In this document: piece by piece, positions 1-5,974 of the stretch | Layout: each line of letters opens with the position of its first letter | How positions within the stretch are numbered: the first letter of the stretch is position 1 | Source of the DNA: Aquincola sp. | GTDB lineage: Bacteria; Pseudomonadota; Gammaproteobacteria; Burkholderiales; Burkholderiaceae_C | Length of the DNA stretch: 6,571 bases | NCBI GenBank assembly: GCA_029884035.1 | Contig: JAOUIM010000210.1 | Span: 1-6,571, forward strand | Direction of reading: 5' to 3' | Notes under the pieces: model-generated | The model's input: the letters and a program-made list of their open reading frames with translations, nothing else | Databases searched by the model: none | Told to the model about the DNA's origin: nothing | Position numbers and translations under genes: made by a program

Positions 1-1087
1 CGATGATCACGCTGCCGGCGGCCAGGAACGGCAGCGCCTTGAAGAACGCGTGCGTCATCAGGTGGAACACGCCCACCGAGTAGGCCGAAGCGCCCAGCGC
101 GACCGTCATGTAGCCGAGTTGCGACAGCGTCGAGTAGGCCACCACGCGCTTGATGTCGTTCTGGATCACGCCGAGGAAGCCCATGAACAGCGCCGTGATC
201 GCGCCGATGATCAGGACAAAGGACAGCGCGGCGTCGCTCAGCTCGAACAACGGGCTCATGCGCGCGACCATGAAGATGCCGGCCGTGACCATCGTCGCGG
301 CGTGGATCAGCGCCGAGATCGGGGTCGGACCTTCCATCGAGTCGGGCAACCAGACGTGCAGAGGGAACTGCGCGCTCTTGCCCATCGCGCCGATGAACAG
401 GCAGACGCAGGCCACCGTGACCAGCATCCAGTCGGTGCCCGGGAATGTCATCTTCGCCAGCTCGGTGCCCTTGGCGAACACCTCGCCGTAGTTGAGCGAC
501 CCCGCGTGGGCCGCCAGCAGGCCAATGCCGAGGATGAAGCCGAAGTCGCCCACTCGATTGACGATGAAGGCCTTCATGTTGGCGAAGATCGCGGTCGGCC
601 GCTTGAACCAGAAACCGATCAGCAGGTAGCTCACCAGACCCACCGCCTCCCAGCCGAAGAACAGCTGCAGGAAGTTGTTGCTCATGACCAGCATCAGCAT
701 CGAGAACGTGAACAGGCTGATGTACGAGAAGAAGCGCTGGTAGCCCGGGTCGTCGGCCATGTAGCCGATGGTGTAGATGTGCACCATCAGGCTGACGAAG
801 GTGACGACGGCCATCATCATCGCGGTGAGGCCGTCGACGAGGAAACCGACCTCCATCCTGAGGCCGCCAGCCACCATCCATTCGTAAACGGTGGCGTTGA
901 AGCGCGCTCCGCCGACCACCTGCGTCAGCACCACGGCCGAGCAGACGAACGAAACCAGCACGCCGAGGATCGTGATCATGTGGGCGCCGCGGCGACCGAC
1001 CCACTTGCCGAAGAAGCCGGCAACGATGGCGCCGACGAGCGGCGCGAGCGCGACGGCCAGAAGCAGGTTCTGCGAGATCGTGCCCAT
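1..1087 (-). CDS. nuoL: NADH-quinone oxidoreductase subunit L, N-terminal part (3' end beyond window)
   Basis: NuoL is the distal antiporter-like proton-pumping subunit of the complex I membrane arm. About 362 codons are visible; family members usually exceed 600 residues, so the C-terminal half, including the long lateral helix, lies beyond position 1. The translation is strongly hydrophobic with many membrane helices and carries the family's charged residues: Glu about 147 in GWEAVGLVSY, Lys about 237 in GKSAQFPLHVWLPD, His about 262 in ALIHAATMV, and Lys about 313 in QNDIKRVVAYSTLSQLGYM. The last two stretches mark the proton-conducting core of the NuoL/M/N/MrpA family. Two in-frame ATGs compete: 1093, whose ATGA overlaps the nuoK stop, and 1087. 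I chose 1087 because an AAGGG at 1094-1098 sits 6 bases from it but touches the 1093 ATG. MrpA antiporters share this fold, but the position after nuoK makes NuoL secure. Confidence 0.96.
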   Translation of the reverse strand, partial: MGTISQNLLLAVALAPLVGAIVAGFFGKWVGRRGAHMITILGVLVSFVCSAVVLTQVVGGARFNATVYEWMVAGGLRMEVGFLVDGLTAMMMAVVTFVSLMVHIYTIGYMADDPGYQRFFSYISLFTFSMLMLVMSNNFLQLFFGWEAVGLVSYLLIGFWFKRPTAIFANMKAFIVNRVGDFGFILGIGLLAAHAGSLNYGEVFAKGTELAKMTFPGTDWMLVTVACVCLFIGAMGKSAQFPLHVWLPDSMEGPTPISALIHAATMVTAGIFMVARMSPLFELSDAALSFVLIIGAITALFMGFLGVIQNDIKRVVAYSTLSQLGYMTVALGASAYSVGVFHLMTHAFFKALPFLAAGSVII

Positions 1088-1089
1088 CG

Positions 1090-1404
1090 TCATCCCTTGA
1101 GCGTGTCGAGTTCCTGCACGTTGATCGACGCGCGGTTGCGAAACAGCACGACGAGGATCGCCAGGCCGATCGCCGACTCGGCGGCGGACACGGTCAGGAT
1201 GAAGAACACGAACACCTGCCCCGCCATGTCGCCCAGGTAATACGAGAAGGCGATGAAGTTCATGTTCACCGCAAGCAGCATCAGTTCGATCGCCATCAAC
1301 AGCACGATCAGGTTGCGGCGGTTCAGGAAGATGCCGATCACCGACAGCGCGAACAGGATCGCGCCGAGCGACAGGAAATGCGTGAGCGTCAGCGTCCCGG
1401 CCAT
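1090..1404 (-). CDS. nuoK: NADH-quinone oxidoreductase subunit K
   Basis: NuoK is a small three-helix membrane subunit (homologue of mitochondrial ND4L) in the proton-translocating arm, between NuoJ and the antiporter-like subunits. The protein is 104 residues, close to the usual length of about 100. Three hydrophobic segments lie at roughly residues 8-27, 32-52 and 62-88. The two conserved membrane glutamates of the family are present: Glu40 in LLMAIELMLLAVN and Glu76 in SAAESAIGLAI. FLNRRN at 26-31 is the characteristic loop after helix 1. The ATG at 1404-1402 overlaps the nuoJ TGA by one base (TGATG), which points to coupled translation, and a GGAG at 1416-1413 lies 8 bases upstream. The gene ends in TGA at 1092-1090, abutting nuoL. 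Nothing is missing or disrupted. Confidence 0.97.
   Translation of the reverse strand: MAGTLTLTHFLSLGAILFALSVIGIFLNRRNLIVLLMAIELMLLAVNMNFIAFSYYLGDMAGQVFVFFILTVSAAESAIGLAILVVLFRNRASINVQELDTLKG
1094..1098 (-). promoter_or_regulatory. Shine-Dalgarno for nuoL
   Basis: AAGGG on the minus strand, inside the last codons of nuoK. It lies 6 bases from the ATG at 1087 but directly abuts the alternative ATG at 1093, so spacing favours the inner start. The match is short, so this is a moderate inference. Confidence 0.5.
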
Positions 1405-2048
1405 CAGGTCTTCTCCGGCGTTGCGTCGGCCGTGGGAGGCGGCGGAGGCGACTGGACCTCGGGCGCCATCGCGACGAGGCGCACGCGGTCAGCCTTCCTG
1501 ACCCGCACCTGCTGCGAGGGGTCCATGTGCCGCGAGTCCTTGCGCTCGCGGAGCGTCAGCGCGATGGCGGCGATGATCGCCACCAGCAGCAGCACCGCGG
1601 CAAGCTGGAGCGGGTACAGATAGTCGGTGTAGATCTCGATGCCGAGCAGCTTGGTGTTCGGGATCGAGGCCTGGTCGGCCGCCAGGGGCTTGGCCACCGG
1701 CACGTCGAAGCCGGTGCGCAGGACCAGGTACATCTCGAGCGCGATCAGCACGCCGACCAGCGCGGCGATCGGAAAGTGGCGCCAGAAGTCCAGCCGGAAA
1801 CTGTCAGTGTTGATGTCGAGCATCATCACGACGAACAGGAACAGCACCATCACCGCGCCCACGTACACCAGCACGAGCGCGATCGCCAGGAACTCAGCCT
1901 TCAGCAGCATCCACACGCACGCCGCGGAGAAGAACGCGAGCACCAGGTACAGCGCGGCGTGGACGGTGCTGCGCGCGGTGATGACGCCGAAGCTCGCGCC
2001 CAGCAGCACCGCCGAGAACAGGTAGAAGAGCGCCGTCGTGGAGTTCAT
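1404..2048 (-). CDS. nuoJ: NADH-quinone oxidoreductase subunit J
   Basis: NuoJ (homologue of mitochondrial ND6) is a membrane subunit next to NuoK and NuoH, thought to help transmit redox energy along the membrane arm. The protein is 214 residues. It has about five hydrophobic segments, near residues 5-24, 28-48, 53-77, 92-110 and 146-166. The conserved third helix reads VLVYVGAVMVLFLFVVMML, with Tyr62 and Gly64 at the position where the family helix carries a pi-bulge. After the last helix comes a soluble, charged tail from about residue 167, ending in a five-proline run (201-205) and TADATPEKT; E. coli NuoJ is shorter. The start is the ATG at 2048-2046, 19 bases after nuoI stops. No clear Shine-Dalgarno is seen there, so re-initiation by ribosomes finishing nuoI is plausible. 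The gene ends in TGA overlapping the nuoK start. Confidence 0.96.
   Translation of the reverse strand: MNSTTALFYLFSAVLLGASFGVITARSTVHAALYLVLAFFSAACVWMLLKAEFLAIALVLVYVGAVMVLFLFVVMMLDINTDSFRLDFWRHFPIAALVGVLIALEMYLVLRTGFDVPVAKPLAADQASIPNTKLLGIEIYTDYLYPLQLAAVLLLVAIIAAIALTLRERKDSRHMDPSQQVRVRKADRVRLVAMAPEVQSPPPPPTADATPEKT
1411..1416 (-). promoter_or_regulatory. Shine-Dalgarno for nuoK
   Basis: GGAGAA on the minus strand within the 3' end of nuoJ. The GGAG core ends 8 bases before the nuoK ATG at 1404, a normal spacing, and supports that start even though it overlaps the nuoJ stop codon by one base. Confidence 0.6.
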
Positions 2049-2067
2049 GGTTCTGTGCTGGAGTCGC

Positions 2068-2568
2068 TCAGCGGTAAGGCGCGTCGGCCGCTCGCGCCGC
2101 TGCGATCTCCTTCTCGTAGCGGTCGCCCACGGCGAGCAGCATGTCCTTCGTGAAGTACAGGTCGCCGCGTTTCTCGCCGTGGTACTCGAGGATGTGAGTC
2201 TCGACGATCGAGTCGACCGGGCAGCTCTCCTCGCAGAAGCCGCAGAAGATGCACTTGGTCAGATCGATGTCGTAGCGCGTGGTGCGGCGCGTACCGTCGG
2301 CACGCACGTCGGACTCGATCGTGATCGCCAACGCCGGGCACACCGCCTCGCACAGCTTGCAGGCGATGCAGCGCTCCTCGCCGTTGTCGTAGCGGCGCAG
2401 CGCGTGCAGCCCGCGAAAGCGCGGCGACAACGGCGTCTTTTCCTCGGGGAACTGCACCGTGATCGTGGGCGACAGGAAGTGCTTGCCCGTGATGAACATG
2501 CCCTTGAACAGCTCCGTCAACAGGAAGCTGCTCGCGAAGTCCTTGATCGTGGCGAGTGCGGAGGCCAT
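2068..2568 (-). CDS. nuoI: NADH-quinone oxidoreductase subunit I, 2x[4Fe-4S] protein
   Basis: NuoI (homologue of TYKY/NDUFS8) is the peripheral-arm subunit that carries electrons from NuoG through clusters N6a and N6b to N2 in NuoB, close to the quinone site. The protein is 166 residues, normal for the family. An N-terminal helix (about 1-30, amphipathic and membrane-associated in known structures) precedes two ferredoxin motifs: CIACKLCEAVCP (Cys67, 70, 73, 77) and CIFCGFCEESCP (Cys106, 109, 112, 116). In this fold the fourth cysteine of each motif completes the other cluster. All eight ligands are present. SPRFRGLHALRR, just before the first motif, is also typical of NuoI. The ATG at 2568 follows the nuoH stop by 4 bases and has a good GGAAG 7 bases upstream. 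A generic ferredoxin is unlikely given this context. Confidence 0.97.
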   Translation of the reverse strand: MASALATIKDFASSFLLTELFKGMFITGKHFLSPTITVQFPEEKTPLSPRFRGLHALRRYDNGEERCIACKLCEAVCPALAITIESDVRADGTRRTTRYDIDLTKCIFCGFCEESCPVDSIVETHILEYHGEKRGDLYFTKDMLLAVGDRYEKEIAAARAADAPYR

Positions 2569-2572
2569 CGGC

Positions 2573-3640
2573 TTACTTCCAGATGTTCCAGGGCGTCTGC
2601 ATCCAGGCGCCGACCACGACCAGCCATACCAGCGTCACCGGAATGAAGATCTTCCAGCCCAGTCGCATGATCTGGTCGTAGCGAAAGCGCGGGAACGTGG
2701 CGCGCACCCAGAGAAACATCGTCACGACGACGAAGACCTTGATCGCCAGCCAGATCCAGCCCGGGATCCAGTTGGCGAGCGCCGAGTCGATCGGCGGCAG
2801 CCAGCCGCCGAGGAACATGACCACGCACAGCGTGGACACCAGGATCATGTTCGCGTATTCAGCGAGGAAGAACATCGCGAAGGCCATGCCGGAGTACTCG
2901 ATCATGTGGCCGGCGACGATCTCGCTCTCGCCCTCGACCACGTCGAACGGATGGCGGTTGGTCTCGGCAAGGCCGGCGATGAAGTAGACGAGGAAGATCG
3001 GCAGCAGCGGCAGCCAGTTCCACGACAGGAAGTTCAGGCCCATGTCGGCGAAGGTGCCGCGGCCTTGCTGCATCACGATATCGGTCATGTTCATGCTGGC
3101 CGACACCATGAGCACGACAACGAGCGCGAAACCCATCGCGATCTCGTAGCTCACCATCTGCGCCGAAGCGCGCAGCGCGCCGAGGAAGGCGTACTTCGAG
3201 TTGCTCGCCCAGCCCGCGATGATCACGCCGTAGACCTCGAGCGATGTAATCGCCATCAGGAACAGCAGTCCGGCGTTGACGTTGGCCAGTGCCACGTCGG
3301 GGCCGAACGGCACCACGGCCCAGGCCGCGAGCGCGGGCATGATGGTCATCACCGGGCCGAGGAAGAACAGGCCCTTGTTGGCTGCCGTCGGGCGGATGAT
3401 CTCCTTGAAGATCAGCTTGACTGCATCGGCGATCGGGGTCAGCAGGCCGTACGGCCCGACACGGTTGGGACCCGGGCGGATTTGCGACCAGCCGATGGCC
3501 TTGCGCTCCCATAGCGTCAGGTAGGCGACACAGCCCAGCAGCGGCAGCACGACGGCGACGATCTTGACGACGCTCCAGATCACGAGCCACAGCGTGGGCC
3601 CGAAGAACTGGCTGCCGGCGGAGGTGATCTGCTCGATCAT
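2573..3640 (-). CDS. nuoH: NADH-quinone oxidoreductase subunit H
   Basis: NuoH (homologue of mitochondrial ND1) anchors the peripheral arm to the membrane and forms much of the quinone channel. The protein is 355 residues with about eight hydrophobic segments. Signature stretches are present: LWERKAIGWSQIRPGPNRVG (about 43-62), SLEVYGVIIAGWASNSKYAFLG (about 133-154), AETNRHPFDVVEGESEIVAG (225-244), which is rich in conserved acidic residues of the quinone-facing loop, and WVRATFPRFRYDQIM (311-325). I chose the ATG at 3640-3638 because homology starts there; upstream in-frame sequence lies inside nuoG and reads as arginine-rich nonsense. Its ATGA overlaps the nuoG TGA by 4 bases, and an AGGG lies 7 bases upstream. 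The gene ends in TAA at 2575-2573. Formate hydrogenlyase or Ech hydrogenase subunits share this fold, but the context excludes them. Confidence 0.97.
   Translation of the reverse strand: MIEQITSAGSQFFGPTLWLVIWSVVKIVAVVLPLLGCVAYLTLWERKAIGWSQIRPGPNRVGPYGLLTPIADAVKLIFKEIIRPTAANKGLFFLGPVMTIMPALAAWAVVPFGPDVALANVNAGLLFLMAITSLEVYGVIIAGWASNSKYAFLGALRASAQMVSYEIAMGFALVVVLMVSASMNMTDIVMQQGRGTFADMGLNFLSWNWLPLLPIFLVYFIAGLAETNRHPFDVVEGESEIVAGHMIEYSGMAFAMFFLAEYANMILVSTLCVVMFLGGWLPPIDSALANWIPGWIWLAIKVFVVVTMFLWVRATFPRFRYDQIMRLGWKIFIPVTLVWLVVVGAWMQTPWNIWK
2576..2580 (-). promoter_or_regulatory. Shine-Dalgarno for nuoI
   Basis: GGAAG on the minus strand, formed by the last sense codons of nuoH (tryptophan and lysine codons just before TAA). 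It lies 7 bases from the nuoI ATG at 2568 and supports that start. The site doubles as coding sequence for the NuoH C-terminus. Confidence 0.6.
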
Positions 3641-5964
3641 GCGAGCGCCCTGTCGATGGCGACGGCACCGAACATCGCGCCGAGCCTTGCCGTGCTCGGG
3701 TGACCGGCAGCGATGCGCACCGTGTCCGGCGCCAGCGTGGTGTCCTCTCGCGCCGGCAGCGTCGCGCTCGCCGTGCCCTGCGTGACGATGACGCGGCCAC
3801 CCGGGGCGAGGCCGAGTTGCTGCCACAGCGCGGTGGGCACGCCCACCACCGGCGCAGCGGCATCGGCCGTGGCCTGCAGTGACGGTGCCCGGCGAACGAG
3901 CGGATCGGTCGCGTAGATCGGCACGTCGGCAATGCGCACCAGGCCGCGGACCGGTGCCGGAACCGCAATCCCGACCGAAGCCGAATTGTCCAGTCGACAG
4001 GCCACGGTGGATCCATCGCCCAACGCCTCAGTTCGAACCTCCTCGACCGTCTCCTGCCCGAAGCCCGGCAGGCCGAGCAGATTGCCGAGCACGCGAAGCA
4101 CCTTCCACGCCGGACGCGTGTCGCCCACGGGTTTGACCACGCCGTGAAAGCTCTGGATGCGGCCCTCGGCGTTCACGAAGGTGCCGCCGGTCTCGGCGAA
4201 AGGAGCCACGGGCAGGATCACGTCAGCCGCTTCAGCGTTGGCGTCTTGGAACGGGCTCATCGACACGACCAGGCCGGCACCGTTCATCGCCGCGCGCGCC
4301 GCCGCGGCGTCGGCCGCGTCGAATGCCGGCTCCACACCGAGCAGCAGCAGCGCCTTCATCGGCTGCGAGAGCATCTGCCCTGCGTTCAGGCCGCCGGCGC
4401 CAGGCAGCGCCGCGACGAGCTGTGCGCCCACGCTGTTGCCCGACTCGCCGAGGTATCCGACCGAGGCACCGACCTGGGCGCCGATCCATTGCGCGAGTGC
4501 CAGCAGTTGCGCGGCATGCGGATGCTGTGCGGCGGCATTTCCGAGCAGCACGGCCTTTCGCTCTCCGGTCAGCAGCGACTGGGCGATGCGTTTCGCGGCG
4601 TCACCCGCATCGGCCGGTGCCGGAGCGGCCACCCCCCTGGCCGACGCGATCGCGGCGGCCACCTGGGCCAGCGCATCGACCCACGCGAGCGGCGCCGCCG
4701 TGAGGTGGTGCGCCAACGGCATCGCCCAGTCATCGTGCACTGCGTGCAGGCTCGAGACCTGCGCGCCGTGGCGCTGCGCCTGCCGCAGGCGCTGCGCGAG
4801 CAGCGGGTGGTCCTTGCGCAGGAACGATCCGATGACCAACGCCCGCTGCAGCCGCGACAGCGACGCGATCGACGTACCGAGCCAACGTGCGCGGCCCGGC
4901 GCGGGGGCATTGCCGAAGTCGGCATGGCGCGTGCGCACATCGATGTTCTCGCTGCCCAGACCTCGCACCAGCTTGGCCAGCAGGTACAGCTCCTCTAGCG
5001 TTGCGTGCTGGGCGCCTAGCGCACCGACGCCCGACGCGCCGAACTCGCCGACGACGCGCTTGAGACCGTCGGCGACATAACTCAACGCGGTGTTCCAGTC
5101 GACGGTCTGCCACTGGCCGCCCTGCTTGATCATCGGCTGCGTCAGGCGCGCCTCGCTGTTCAGCGCCTCGTACGAGAAACGGTCGCGGTCGGCGATCCAG
5201 CACTCGTTGACGTCCTCGTTCTCCAGCGGCAGAACGCGCATCACGCGGTTGCCCTTGACCTGCACGACGAGATTCGCCCCCGTGCTGTCGTGCGGGCTGA
5301 TGCTCTTGCGGCGAGACAGCTCCCAGGTGCGGGCGCTGTAGCGGAAAGGCTTGCTGGTCAGCGCGCCGACCGGGCAGATGTCGATCATGTTGCCCGACAG
5401 TTCGCTGTCGATCGTTCCGCCGGTGACCGTGGTGATCTCGCTGTGCTCGCCGCGATGGATCATGCCGAGTTCCATCACACCGGCCACCTCCTGGCCGAAG
5501 CGCACACAACGCGTGCAGTGGATGCAGCGCGTCATCTCCTCCATCGAGATCAGCGGCCCGACGTCCTTGCGGAAGACAACACGCTTTTCCTCCTGGTAGC
5601 GCGAGGCGCTGCCTCCGTAGCCCACCGCGAGATCCTGCAGCTGACATTCGCCGCCCTGGTCACAGATCGGGCAGTCCAGCGGGTGATTGATGAGCAGGAA
5701 CTCCATCACCGACTGCTGTGCCTTCGTCGCCTTCTCGCTCTTCGTGCGCACGATCATCCCGTTGGTGACCGGCGTGGCGCACGCAGGCATCGGCTTGGGC
5801 ATCTTCTCGATGTCGACCAGGCACATGCGGCAGTTGGCTGCGATCGTGAGCTTCTTGTGGTAACAGAAGTGCGGGATGTAGACGCCCGCCGCGTCGGCCG
5901 CATGCATGACCATGCTGTGGTCGGGCACGCTGACCTTCTTGCCGTCGAGTTCGATTTCGGCCAT
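3637..5964 (-). CDS. nuoG: NADH-quinone oxidoreductase subunit G, iron-sulfur protein
   Basis: NuoG (homologue of NDUFS1) is the largest peripheral-arm subunit and passes electrons from NuoF towards NuoI. The protein is 775 residues. A [2Fe-2S] ferredoxin domain (about 1-80) supplies N1b ligands Cys34, Cys45, Cys48 and Cys62. Next come the N5 ligands His94, Cys98, Cys101 and Cys107 (in HPLDCPICDQGGECQLQD), then N4: Cys147, Cys150, Cys153 (CIHCTRC) and Cys197 (DICPVG). From about 215 onward is a molybdopterin-oxidoreductase-like region with no visible metal site, including DVILPVAPFAETGGTFVNAEGR (581-602). The four N7 cysteines found in some bacterial NuoG proteins are absent. The ATG at 5964 was chosen because homology begins at MAEIELDG; it lies 10 bases after the nuoF stop, with only a weak GGG upstream. 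The stretch around 435-565 is alanine-rich and looks less conserved, but the frame stays open. It ends in TGA overlapping nuoH. Confidence 0.97.
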   Translation of the reverse strand: MAEIELDGKKVSVPDHSMVMHAADAAGVYIPHFCYHKKLTIAANCRMCLVDIEKMPKPMPACATPVTNGMIVRTKSEKATKAQQSVMEFLLINHPLDCPICDQGGECQLQDLAVGYGGSASRYQEEKRVVFRKDVGPLISMEEMTRCIHCTRCVRFGQEVAGVMELGMIHRGEHSEITTVTGGTIDSELSGNMIDICPVGALTSKPFRYSARTWELSRRKSISPHDSTGANLVVQVKGNRVMRVLPLENEDVNECWIADRDRFSYEALNSEARLTQPMIKQGGQWQTVDWNTALSYVADGLKRVVGEFGASGVGALGAQHATLEELYLLAKLVRGLGSENIDVRTRHADFGNAPAPGRARWLGTSIASLSRLQRALVIGSFLRKDHPLLAQRLRQAQRHGAQVSSLHAVHDDWAMPLAHHLTAAPLAWVDALAQVAAAIASARGVAAPAPADAGDAAKRIAQSLLTGERKAVLLGNAAAQHPHAAQLLALAQWIGAQVGASVGYLGESGNSVGAQLVAALPGAGGLNAGQMLSQPMKALLLLGVEPAFDAADAAAARAAMNGAGLVVSMSPFQDANAEAADVILPVAPFAETGGTFVNAEGRIQSFHGVVKPVGDTRPAWKVLRVLGNLLGLPGFGQETVEEVRTEALGDGSTVACRLDNSASVGIAVPAPVRGLVRIADVPIYATDPLVRRAPSLQATADAAAPVVGVPTALWQQLGLAPGGRVIVTQGTASATLPAREDTTLAPDTVRIAAGHPSTARLGAMFGAVAIDRALA
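3648..3651 (-). promoter_or_regulatory. Weak Shine-Dalgarno for nuoH
   Basis: AGGG on the minus strand inside the 3' end of nuoG, 7 bases from the nuoH ATG at 3640. The match is short. Together with the ATGA overlap it supports the chosen nuoH start over any longer in-frame extension. Confidence 0.4.
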
Positions 5965-5974
5965 GGCTGCCCGG

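Noticed and set aside
50..1240. Long plus-strand open frame (396 codons) opposite nuoL and nuoK
   Set aside because: Its translation is dominated by His, Arg, Asp, Gln and Ala, the typical antisense reading of GC-rich genes for hydrophobic proteins. It has no recognisable domain and lies opposite clearly conserved genes.
2049..2067. Possible promoter or terminator in the longest intergenic gap, between nuoI and nuoJ
   Set aside because: It is only 19 bases, with no hairpin plus T-run and no room for a promoter independent of coding sequence.
2459..3514. Long plus-strand open frame (351 codons) opposite nuoH and nuoI
   Set aside because: Same Arg/His/Asp/Gln-rich antisense composition, no domain, and it covers the well-conserved nuoH. 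Treated as a codon-bias shadow.
3641..3826. 62-codon upstream extension of nuoH
   Set aside because: It lies within the nuoG 3' end and is Arg/Gly/His-rich with no homology; the NuoH N-terminus fits the ATG at 3640.
4144..5080. Two overlapping plus-strand open frames (284 and 307 codons) opposite nuoG
   Set aside because: Both are low-complexity antisense translations of nuoG with no family resemblance; two frames open at once is a GC-content effect.
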